From contig JAUWSD010000080.1 of NCBI GenBank assembly GCA_030610225.1, positions 1 to 6,058 on the forward strand: a DNA stretch of 6,058 nt, given 5' to 3'. A program made the translations under genes and the position numbers. The notes beneath the pieces are model-generated. The model saw only the letters and a list, made by a program, of their open reading frames with translations. It searched no databases and was not told the DNA's origin. This DNA comes from Chloroflexota bacterium. Its GTDB lineage: Bacteria; Chloroflexota; Anaerolineae; Anaerolineales; UBA11579. Shown here piece by piece: positions 1-5,759 of the stretch. Within the stretch, counting starts at the first letter, position 1, and every line of letters starts with the position of its first letter.

Positions 1-1
1 A

Positions 2-235
2 AAACAGCTTGCTTCTTTTGTTTCCAGTTCAAAGTCCACTCATGGATGGGGAGCTGCAGAATCATTAAAACTTGGGCGTGAACTAAGACCAGATGAGATG
101 CCCGAAACGGTCCGTATACTTGGGGTTGAAGCTGCCCAGTTTGAGATGGGGGCAGATATTTCTGCTGAGATCAAAGAGAAATTCCCGGAGATAATTGAAA
201 CTTTACAGGGAATGGCAGAAGAAGTGATTGGGTAA
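2..235 (+). CDS. Hydrogenase maturation protease (peptidase M52 family), C-terminal part only
   Basis: This is the 3' end of a gene whose start lies left of the window; 77 codons remain before TAA. Enzymes of this family remove a C-terminal peptide from the large subunit of [NiFe] hydrogenases after nickel is inserted, in the cytosol. The visible part has the family's closing pattern: a Ser-rich stretch ending S-T-H-G (His at codon 41-43), a helix with AAESLKLGREL, the strand VRILGVEAAQFEMG, then DISAEIKEKFPEII leading into the final helix. The His matches the family's C-terminal nickel-binding His. Full members are about 150-165 residues, so roughly half is missing. As it ends the gene run on this strand, a hydrogenase operon probably lies upstream. 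The family call comes from pattern recognition; the exact subtype (HyaD, HoxW or HycI-like) cannot be told. Confidence 0.8.
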   Translation, partial: KQLASFVSSSKSTHGWGAAESLKLGRELRPDEMPETVRILGVEAAQFEMGADISAEIKEKFPEIIETLQGMAEEVIG

Positions 236-290
236 TTGCACAATCAGTCCATTTATCAACAGTAAACACAAAGGTTTGAGATAGTAATTT

Positions 291-941
291 TTAGGGAATG
301 ATCTTTCGCGATCTGAATATTGCCCCAGCCAGATAGGCGAATAATTTCAGGAAATTTTCACCTGTTAAATTTGATACTTCCAGGTGGGTACATTTTCCCA
401 CCCACCGCGGCAGGTTTTTCTTTACTTCACCCTCCAGATAATCCAACCCTTTTAGTATCTGTTCTTCTGTGACTTCAATGTTTTCAATGTGATCTTTATG
501 GGTCCCAAGAAGAATGAAGTGGGTGGCCTCATTGACATATTCATGGATGGCATTCTGCCAAAACATCAGATCGTTGAAGGATTCACGGCTGGTGAGACTG
601 TAGGTGAACAGGATTACATCAACGCGTTTAATGTAGAACTGGAAGATGTCCATGACCTGGTTGAAGGAGCGGCTGTTTTGATCTCCGGCGTCTTCTTTTT
701 GCCCCGGAGGAACCAGCATCTGGATCAGGACTTTATGTGGTTTATCTGCGATTCGCAATGTTGTCGGAATAAACTCAAATTCCAGGTTCTTGGTTTTTGA
801 TACGCCATTAAGCAGATGCCCATAGTTGCGGTGGTCAGATGTAAAGTTACTCATCACTCTGGCAAGACTTGTCTTCCCAACGGCACCATTGCCGATAGGG
901 ATCACATACCCGGTTAGTTCATTGATTTTTTCAACATTCAT
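291..941 (-). CDS. Ras-like small GTPase with divergent G3 and G4 motifs
   Basis: A 216-residue single-domain P-loop GTPase of the Ras/Rab type, probably a cytosolic switch protein. Motifs in order: P-loop GNGAVGKTS (17-25); a switch I-like IPTT (58-61); a G3 region VPPGQK (77-82), which keeps the Gln matching Ras Q61 but has Val where DxxG carries Asp; strand VDVILFTYSLTS (108-118); G4 as THKD (147-150), with Thr-His for Asn-Lys and the specificity Asp retained; and G5 EVSNLTGENF (188-197), closely parallel to the Ras ETSAKTGEN. About 18 extra residues lie between the P-loop and switch I, and further insertions before G4 and G5 explain the length. There is no C-terminal Cys for lipidation. 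The ATG overlaps the upstream membrane gene's TAA by one base (TAATG) and lacks a well-placed Shine-Dalgarno, so coupled translation is likely. No Roadblock/MglB partner is visible. Pathway unknown. Confidence 0.85.
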   Translation of the reverse strand: MNVEKINELTGYVIPIGNGAVGKTSLARVMSNFTSDHRNYGHLLNGVSKTKNLEFEFIPTTLRIADKPHKVLIQMLVPPGQKEDAGDQNSRSFNQVMDIFQFYIKRVDVILFTYSLTSRESFNDLMFWQNAIHEYVNEATHFILLGTHKDHIENIEVTEEQILKGLDYLEGEVKKNLPRWVGKCTHLEVSNLTGENFLKLFAYLAGAIFRSRKIIP

Positions 942-1558
942 TATAAGATCCGTGAAGCCCTCTTTGATCTATATTCAAATTTCTCATCATGCGTGACAGG
1001 AATTTCCCTGATAGCGCCCTCACAGCGGTGACGAAGGAAAAAGGTGTAGTTAACAGTTCCCATCGCTTCTTCGATCTTAACCCCTCTTTCAAGGTTTGGG
1101 TGTGATCGAACAATATCCGGGATCGAATATTTAACATTTTTTCCGCATGCATCGCAGGTTATTGTGTACTCAGGGCTCATCCTGGACTGCAGGAAGAAAG
1201 GATGGATGTCTATAAATTTTGCGAACTTCAGGATAGCCTCTTTGTCTGACAGTCTAATTCCGAAGAGATCAATAAATAGCCGGCTGTTCACAACTGTTAA
1301 TATCAGCACGAAAATTGAACCAAAGAAGAATACGAATGCTGTGATAGATTCAATGGGGATAGTTAGAGTGATGAACCCTAAAGTCTGAAGAGCATATAGA
1401 ACGAAAGCCAAGAGAAAAAAGACGATCATTGCTGTTAGAACTATCCAGGCAATAGCCATATTTTGTTTTCGCAGGATAGATACGATCATAAAAGAATAGT
1501 AAAGACCGACTGAAAGGATAATAGCTCCAGCTATAACTAATGCAGACTCAAATGACAA
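941..1558 (-). CDS. Membrane protein with three N-terminal helices and a cytosolic Cys/His domain
   Basis: I do not recognise this 205-residue protein. Three hydrophobic helices are visible at about 6-28, 36-58 and 70-92, with basic residues at 30-31 between the first two. A soluble region of about 110 residues follows, probably cytosolic. It holds CDAC (135-138) and, about 40 residues later, HRC (177-179), a C-x2-C plus H-x-C set that could bind zinc; the tail is basic (YRSKRASR, 196-203). The start is TTG, chosen because AAGGAG sits six bases upstream and the next in-frame Met (residue 24) is inside helix 1. It is the first gene of a two-gene unit and its stop overlaps the GTPase start, so the two products are probably made together. 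It may be the GTPase's membrane anchor, receptor or effector; that role is inference only. Confidence 0.75.
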   Translation of the reverse strand: MSFESALVIAGAIILSVGLYYSFMIVSILRKQNMAIAWIVLTAMIVFFLLAFVLYALQTLGFITLTIPIESITAFVFFFGSIFVLILTVVNSRLFIDLFGIRLSDKEAILKFAKFIDIHPFFLQSRMSPEYTITCDACGKNVKYSIPDIVRSHPNLERGVKIEEAMGTVNYTFFLRHRCEGAIREIPVTHDEKFEYRSKRASRIL

Positions 1559-1564
1559 TAGAAA

Positions 1565-1570
1565 CTCCTT
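1565..1570 (-). promoter_or_regulatory. Ribosome binding site that fixes a TTG start
   Basis: On the minus strand AAGGAG lies six bases before TTG at 1558-1556. No ATG lies at a suitable distance, so this site decides the TTG start of the membrane protein gene. Confidence 0.8.
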
Positions 1571-1605
1571 TTCTGATGTTCATTGATAATAAATTGCGAT
1601 AAGAA

Positions 1606-1611
1606 ATTATA
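1606..1611 (-). promoter_or_regulatory. Possible -10 element for the membrane protein/GTPase pair
   Basis: The minus strand reads a perfect TATAAT about 36 bases upstream of the Shine-Dalgarno of the membrane protein gene. No good -35 is seen at the usual spacing (TTTTAG at 17 bases), and the spacer is AT-rich, so the match could be chance. Confidence 0.3.
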
Positions 1612-1629
1612 GCTTAGTTCAATGCTCAC

Positions 1630-1655
1630 TAAAATATAATTGATAGTATATTTTA
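1630..1655. repeat. AT-only inverted repeat, 9-base arms
   Basis: TAAAATATA (1630-1638) and its exact reverse complement TATATTTTA (1647-1655) flank the 8-base spacer ATTGATAG. It lies just upstream of the possible minus-strand -10 box, where a regulator could bind. In such AT-rich DNA a chance repeat of this size is possible, so only the repeat itself is certain. Confidence 0.5.
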
Positions 1656-1762
1656 TAATAATTTTTTGTAGTTCAGCAGATTTTATGTCTCCAACTTGCA
1701 TATTCGATAGTTAGCAAACTCAGCATATTTTAATTCCTGGCAAGTTAGTTGGAAGAAATTAG

Positions 1763-1773
1763 TATGCTATAAT
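1763..1773 (+). promoter_or_regulatory. Extended -10 promoter for the MFS gene
   Basis: The bases TATGCTATAAT contain a TGn extension followed by a perfect TATAAT (1768-1773). No strong -35 is seen, as is usual for extended -10 promoters. A second TATAAT at 1789-1794 is an alternative. Transcription from the first would start near 1780 and leave a leader of about 80 bases that includes the hairpin at 1806-1833. Confidence 0.45.
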
Positions 1774-1805
1774 TTTTTGTTTGAAGTATATAATTTACTG
1801 TCAAA

Positions 1806-1833
1806 TGCCTGAACAGGATGTTCTGATCAGGCA
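1806..1833 (+). promoter_or_regulatory. Leader hairpin upstream of the MFS gene
   Basis: TGCCTGA (1806-1812) and its exact complement TCAGGCA (1827-1833) can form a 7-bp stem around a 14-base loop. An inner GAAC/GTTC pair (1811-1814, 1820-1823) offers an alternative fold. ATATTTTT follows, so it resembles a weak intrinsic terminator or attenuator, and it ends only eight bases before the Shine-Dalgarno. As DNA it could equally be an operator. Confidence 0.4.
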
Positions 1834-1841
1834 ATATTTTT

Positions 1842-1848
1842 GAGAAGG
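1842..1848 (+). promoter_or_regulatory. Ribosome binding site of the MFS gene
   Basis: GAGAAGG lies 11 bases before the ATG at 1860. The spacing is slightly long but no other start codon fits better. Confidence 0.55.
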
Positions 1849-1859
1849 TTGTTTACGTC

Positions 1860-3128
1860 ATGATAAGGTTCTTCAGAACATTATACAAACAGATAAGATC
1901 ATTGAACCGATCTGCAAAATTATTCTTTGTCGCCACAATGGTAGACGGAGCATTTTATTCTGGATGGATTCTGTTCTTCAACCTTTATATCATCGAAGCT
2001 GGGTTTGACCTTGAGTTTCTGGGTTTGATCAATGCTGTACCTGTCATCTCAGCACTCGTGTTTGGAATTCCAATGGGGATGGTCTCAGACAAGATCGGGA
2101 GACGACCTGCCATGCTGATGGGTTTTACAGTTGCCAGTATAGCGATGGTGCTGCTGGTTCTGAACCCTGAGCCAACCTTTATGCTGGTAATGGCAGCAAT
2201 TTGGGGTGGTGCAGGCCAGCTCTACGGGATGTCTCGAACCCCATTTATGATGGAAGTTTCTGATAAAGCGAACCGTGAATTGGTATTTAGCATAGGTTTT
2301 GCCTTATTCCCCCTGGCAAGTACATTTGGGAATGCGATGTACGGACAATTCCCAAAGTTTTTCACTAATTTATTGAATCTTGGAGAGAATAACTTATTAG
2401 CATATGAAATTGTTTTGATCTCTTCAATAGTGCTGTCATGTTTGGCATTGATCCCAATTGCAATGATCCGCAAACCAGACGCAAAACCAGAAGTGGATAC
2501 TGATAAATTAACAACAAAAGAGCCAAAATCGATCTGGCCGGTGATCAAAGATCCCATGACAATCAAATTAGCTCTTCCAGAATTAACGCTTGCCTTGGGC
2601 GCGTCCCTGATCGTCCCTTTCTTCAATGTCTTCTTTACCCAAGAACATGGATTGGAGAGTGATGGGCTGGGATGGATGTTCAGTTTACTCTCGTTTTTAA
2701 CGGGGATCGCTTGTTTGGTCGGGCCGCTGTTGGTAAAAAGGATGGGGGGAACGATCAGATTCCTGTCGATAACTTTGGGCCTGAGCGTGATAGGTTTTGC
2801 AGTAATTGGATTCTCGCCGGTCACCTGGCTGGTATTATTATCCTTCCTCATTCGTGGATCGGTAGTGAATATGGCTATGCCTTTGTTTGATGCTTTCTCT
2901 ATGGAGCAGGTATCTGAAAAGAGGCAGGGTTTGGTGAACAGTATTCGGCTGTGGTCATGGAATGTGGGCTGGGCAGTTGGGTTATACGTATCAGGGATAG
3001 TGCAGGAGAATGTTGGCTTTACACCTCTATTTATTGCTTCGATAATTCTTTATGTCATTTCTATCTCATTGGTCTGGATATTCTTTTCAAAAGTGAAGAA
3101 CATAGAACCAGCACCTGTTTTAAATTAA
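1860..3128 (+). CDS. Major facilitator superfamily (MFS) transporter
   Basis: A 422-residue inner-membrane transporter of usual MFS length, with hydrophobic segments consistent with twelve helices in two halves. The MFS signature between helices 2 and 3 is clear: GMVSDKIGRR (73-82), matching the G-x-x-x-D-x-x-G-R-R pattern. A hydrophilic central loop rich in Lys, Asp and Pro (about 204-232) joins the halves. A motif A-like trace follows in the second half (GPLLVKRMGG, 288-297). Acidic D29 in helix 1 could take part in proton coupling. The substrate is not readable; a drug or metabolite exporter is as likely as an importer. It stands alone as one transcription unit, between a divergent promoter region and a strong terminator. 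The N-terminus is basic and amphipathic before helix 1. The MFS assignment is firm, the substrate unknown. Confidence 0.9.
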   Translation: MIRFFRTLYKQIRSLNRSAKLFFVATMVDGAFYSGWILFFNLYIIEAGFDLEFLGLINAVPVISALVFGIPMGMVSDKIGRRPAMLMGFTVASIAMVLLVLNPEPTFMLVMAAIWGGAGQLYGMSRTPFMMEVSDKANRELVFSIGFALFPLASTFGNAMYGQFPKFFTNLLNLGENNLLAYEIVLISSIVLSCLALIPIAMIRKPDAKPEVDTDKLTTKEPKSIWPVIKDPMTIKLALPELTLALGASLIVPFFNVFFTQEHGLESDGLGWMFSLLSFLTGIACLVGPLLVKRMGGTIRFLSITLGLSVIGFAVIGFSPVTWLVLLSFLIRGSVVNMAMPLFDAFSMEQVSEKRQGLVNSIRLWSWNVGWAVGLYVSGIVQENVGFTPLFIASIILYVISISLVWIFFSKVKNIEPAPVLN

Positions 3129-3153
3129 TTTGCATAAGTGAATGTTAAATTTA

Positions 3154-3181
3154 AAAAGCTCTGAGATTTCTCAGAGCTTTT
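3154..3181. terminator. Bidirectional intrinsic terminator between the MFS gene and nfnB
   Basis: AAAAGCTCTGAG (3154-3165) and its perfect complement CTCAGAGCTTTT (3170-3181) form a 12-bp stem with an ATTT loop. T-rich tracts follow on both strands, with a further T run near 3186-3192 on the plus strand. It lies 25 bases after the MFS stop and 20 bases after the nfnB stop, so it can end both convergent transcripts. Confidence 0.93.
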
Positions 3182-3201
3182 CTTGTTTTTTTGTGATTAT
3201 T

Positions 3202-4617
3202 CTATTTTGCGAGGCACTTGTTTATTGATGCTGCTGCTTTTCTGCCAGCCCCCATTGCCAGGATAACAGTAGCTCCGCCGGAGACGATATCGCCGCCCGC
3301 ATAGACACAATCCATGCTGGTCAGCATTGTCTCAGGGTCAACGATCACATTACCCCATTTATTGAATTCTAAATCAGGTGTGGTTTTTTGGATGATAGGG
3401 TTCGAACCATTCCCAATTGCGATAATGGCGACATCAAGGTCTATATCGAATTCTGAGCCTTCAATAGGTATAGGTCTGCGGCGTCCGGAATCATCCGGTT
3501 CACCCAGTTCCATCTTCTGCAATTTTACGCCTGTGAGCCACCCATCGTCATTTCCCTGGAAGCTGATCGGGTTTGAAAGGAACATAAATTCGATCCCTTC
3601 TTCTTGGGCGTGATGGAATTCTTCAATACGGGCGGGCAGCTCTGCTTCAGAACGCCGGTAGATGATGTATGCGTTTTTTGCACCAAGACGTTTTGCCGTA
3701 CGCACTGAATCCATTGCAGTGTTCCCACCGCCAAATACAGCCACTGATTTATCCTTGCAATCAATGATGGGGGTGTCATATTTAGGGAATAGGTATGCTT
3801 TCATCAGGTTTACCCGGGTGAGGACTTCATTAGCTGAATAAACTCCGATAAGATTCTCACCTGGGATATTGATAAAATATGGCAGCCCTGCGCCAACACC
3901 GATAAAGACAGCATCGTAACCATTCTCCAGGAGTTCAGGGATGGTGTCATTCAGGCCGATCACTACGTTTTTCTGAAAATCAACACCTAAGTCAGCAAGT
4001 TTATGGATCTCTTCCTTGACAATTGATTTCGGTAGACGGAATTCGGGAATACCGTATGTCAGCACTCCACCAAGTTCATGAAAGGCTTCAAATAGGGTGA
4101 CATCGTGTCCAGCCCTGATCAGGTCGCCGCTGCAGCTAAGACCGGAGGGGCCAGAGCCGATCACGGCAACTTTCTTGCCGGTTTTCTGTGGGATATCTGC
4201 TTTATATTCCACATCGCTTTCTTTTTCATAATCCATCACGAATCTGGCTAGATTGCCGATCGCTACTGCATCGCCTTTATTGCCGAGTATACAGGCACCT
4301 TCACATTGGTGTTCCTGCGGGCAAACGCGGCTGCAGATAGCTGGAAGGATATTGTCTTCCTTAATGATAGAGGCTGCTTCCAGATAATCTCCTGAGCAGA
4401 TCTTAATGATAAAGTCCGGGATCTTAACACCAACCGGGCAGTTTTCAACACAGGTGTGTTTTTTACATTCCAGGCAGCGTGCTGCTTCCAGCAGGACTTG
4501 TTCTTCACTTAACCCGAGATTGACCTCGTCAAAATTCCCTACTCTGATCTTAGAGCTTTGCGCAGGCATTGACTGCCTGGAAATTTGCATGCGCTCTTTT
4601 GGAGTTAATGTGTTCAT
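3202..4617 (-). CDS. nfnB: NADH-dependent reduced ferredoxin:NADP+ oxidoreductase, large subunit (GltD-like)
   Basis: This 471-residue cytosolic flavoprotein belongs to the family of the glutamate synthase small subunit and NfnB/SudA. With NfnA it should couple oxidation of NADH and reduced ferredoxin to NADP+ reduction by flavin-based electron bifurcation, or run in reverse. The N-terminal iron-sulfur domain has C48, C51, C56, C60 and C95, C99, C105, C109, spaced as for two [4Fe-4S] clusters. The first Rossmann motif is VIGSGPSGL (152-160) for FAD, the second VFGGGNTAMD (294-303) for NADP(H), and the closing FAD motif is YAGGDIVSGGATVILAMGAG (439-458). Length matches known NfnB. One oddity: residue 124 is Ala in GNLARF, where relatives have Glu (Gln in dihydropyrimidine dehydrogenase) as a cluster ligand. 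The ATG has GGAGG 11 bases upstream and follows nfnA by 24 bases. A true glutamate synthase subunit is less likely because nfnA is adjacent. Confidence 0.87.
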   Translation of the reverse strand: MNTLTPKERMQISRQSMPAQSSKIRVGNFDEVNLGLSEEQVLLEAARCLECKKHTCVENCPVGVKIPDFIIKICSGDYLEAASIIKEDNILPAICSRVCPQEHQCEGACILGNKGDAVAIGNLARFVMDYEKESDVEYKADIPQKTGKKVAVIGSGPSGLSCSGDLIRAGHDVTLFEAFHELGGVLTYGIPEFRLPKSIVKEEIHKLADLGVDFQKNVVIGLNDTIPELLENGYDAVFIGVGAGLPYFINIPGENLIGVYSANEVLTRVNLMKAYLFPKYDTPIIDCKDKSVAVFGGGNTAMDSVRTAKRLGAKNAYIIYRRSEAELPARIEEFHHAQEEGIEFMFLSNPISFQGNDDGWLTGVKLQKMELGEPDDSGRRRPIPIEGSEFDIDLDVAIIAIGNGSNPIIQKTTPDLEFNKWGNVIVDPETMLTSMDCVYAGGDIVSGGATVILAMGAGRKAAASINKCLAK

Positions 4618-4628
4618 ATAAAATGAGG

Positions 4629-4633
4629 CCTCC
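4629..4633 (-). promoter_or_regulatory. Ribosome binding site of nfnB
   Basis: The minus strand reads GGAGG 11 bases before the ATG at 4617, inside the 24-base gap after nfnA, so nfnB has its own ribosome entry site. Confidence 0.7.
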
Positions 4634-4641
4634 GAATATTT

Positions 4642-5484
4642 TTATTCAAACACCTTTTCTAAATTGCAGGTGTGGTCAATGTCAACAGATTTTTCAAACT
4701 TCTGGTATGCCTGATTTCTTTTCATCAGGTTATCGAAATCAACTTTATGTGCGTCAAATTCTGGGCCATCAACGCAAACGAAAGCTATTTTGCCATCAAC
4801 AGTAACTCTACAGCCGCCGCACATACCTGTTCCGTCGACCATGATCGGGTTCAGGCTTGCAACTGTGTGGATATTGTATGGTCGGGTGACATTGGCTGTA
4901 GCTCTCATCATCGGCAGAGGACCAGCAGTGTGTACAAGATCGATCTTTGTACCAGTTTCGATCAAATCATGCAGTTTGGCGGTGCAATAACCATTGATCC
5001 CATAGCTTCCATCATCGGTGGTGATGTAGCATTCATCGCTCATTGCCATCATCTCACCTTCCAGCATAACGAGATTATAGGTTCTATAGCCAATGATCGA
5101 AATGATGTAATTGCCAGCATCCTTTAAGGCCTTTGCAGTGGGGTAGGCAACTGCAGTTCCCAACCCGCCGCCCATCACTACCACTGTTCCCACTTTCTCG
5201 ACCTTTGATGGAATGCCAAGTGGTCCTGCAACATCTTTGATGTATTGCCCCGCTTGCATTTTATTCAGTGTTTTTGAAGTCTTACCAATACCTTGAACAA
5301 TTACTGTAACTGTCCCAGTTTCTGGATCAGAGCTAAAAATAGTTAGGGGGATGCGCTCGCCGAATTCATCAAGCCGGAGAATCAGAAATTGACCGGGTTT
5401 ATGTTTTGGGGGTATTTTGGGTGCTTCAATTATGATTTTTTGAATGTCTGCAGCTAATGGGGAGGTTTTAATGATCTTGAACAT
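4642..5484 (-). CDS. nfnA: NADH-dependent reduced ferredoxin:NADP+ oxidoreductase, small subunit (PyrK-like FAD/[2Fe-2S])
   Basis: This 280-residue protein is a ferredoxin-NADP reductase-like subunit related to dihydroorotate dehydrogenase electron-transfer protein PyrK and sulfide dehydrogenase SudB. It should bind NADH, FAD and a [2Fe-2S] cluster and pass electrons to the bifurcating FAD of NfnB. Visible order: flavin-binding barrel with PGQF (30-33) and RIPLTI (44-49); NAD-binding domain beginning VVVMGGGLGTA (101-111); C-terminal cluster region with D217, then C222, C225 and C237. Asp at 217 in place of the first Cys of PyrK is the pattern known for NfnA, and argues for Nfn rather than a pyrimidine enzyme. 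The tail DFDNLMKRNQAY is also typical of this group. AGAAGG sits four bases before the ATG. It is the first gene of a two-gene operon reading into nfnB, and the length is normal. Confidence 0.88.
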   Translation of the reverse strand: MFKIIKTSPLAADIQKIIIEAPKIPPKHKPGQFLILRLDEFGERIPLTIFSSDPETGTVTVIVQGIGKTSKTLNKMQAGQYIKDVAGPLGIPSKVEKVGTVVVMGGGLGTAVAYPTAKALKDAGNYIISIIGYRTYNLVMLEGEMMAMSDECYITTDDGSYGINGYCTAKLHDLIETGTKIDLVHTAGPLPMMRATANVTRPYNIHTVASLNPIMVDGTGMCGGCRVTVDGKIAFVCVDGPEFDAHKVDFDNLMKRNQAYQKFEKSVDIDHTCNLEKVFE

Positions 5485-5499
5485 TGTTCCTTCTTTTTT

Positions 5500-5513
5500 A
5501 TCAAATTTTTGAT
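5500..5513. repeat. Small inverted repeat in the nfnA leader
   Basis: ATCAAA (5500-5505) and TTTGAT (5508-5513) are exact complements around two bases, centred about 22 bases before the nfnA start. It could be an operator half-site pair, but it is short and AT-rich. Confidence 0.3.
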
Positions 5514-5747
5514 TTGCTATTACCTCTAGCTAATAGATCATTGGGTTGAATGAACACGTAACGGTTGCTTCAGATTAAATCAAGCTCCCAATAAAAAAAT
5601 TCTACTATATTTGTGAAAAAAAGAACAGACGGGTTTTATTAGCATTATTAATAGAAGAAATTAATTAAAAAACCACCTTATTAGTTCATGAAAATTGTTT
5701 TATATACTAATGAGAATAATTGAATTACAATCATGCGGATTTCACAC

Positions 5748-5753
5748 GAGGAG
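5748..5753 (+). promoter_or_regulatory. Ribosome binding site that fixes a TTG start
   Basis: GAGGAG lies six bases before TTG at 5760-5762. No ATG or GTG is in frame near it, so this site decides the TTG start of the EamA gene. Confidence 0.8.
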
Positions 5754-5759
5754 TTTGTT

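Larger units (their letters stand above)
1559..1859. other. Divergent AT-rich intergenic region
   Basis: This 301-base spacer separates the leftward membrane protein/GTPase unit from the rightward MFS gene. I see no coding frame of note and no RNA gene. It holds Shine-Dalgarno sites at both ends, TATAAT boxes on both strands, an AT-only inverted repeat near the minus-strand gene and a GC-containing hairpin just before the MFS ribosome binding site. It most likely carries both promoters and their control sites. Confidence 0.7.
5485..5759. other. Divergent AT-rich intergenic region
   Basis: The 275-base spacer lies between nfnA (leftward) and the EamA gene (rightward) and must hold both promoters. 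Candidate -10 boxes are TATACT at 5703-5708 on the plus strand and TATAGT at 5609-5604 on the minus strand; neither has a convincing -35. No coding frame or RNA gene is seen. Confidence 0.55.

Noticed and set aside
236..290. A terminator between the convergent protease and GTPase genes
   Set aside because: I looked for a hairpin with a T run in this 55-base gap and found no convincing stem on either strand.
489..800. A 103-codon plus-strand open frame opposite the GTPase gene
   Set aside because: It is a shadow of the GTPase motifs on the other strand and shows no independent coding signal.
291..941. Naming the GTPase MglA
   Set aside because: Its G3 and G4 motifs and insertions differ from those expected for MglA, and no MglB/Roadblock gene is adjacent.
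2222..2851. A 209-codon open frame on the minus strand inside the MFS gene
   Set aside because: It is fully antisense to a convincing MFS gene, has no membrane or family pattern of its own, and has no Shine-Dalgarno context; it reflects codon use of the real gene.
3202..4617. Glutamate synthase small subunit (gltD) as the name for this gene
   Set aside because: The family is shared, but there is no large glutamate synthase subunit nearby and the adjacent partner is an NfnA-type protein with the Asp/Cys3 cluster pattern.
4672..5127. A 151-codon plus-strand open frame opposite nfnA
   Set aside because: It lies wholly opposite conserved nfnA sequence, including the cluster ligands, and its product resembles no known family.
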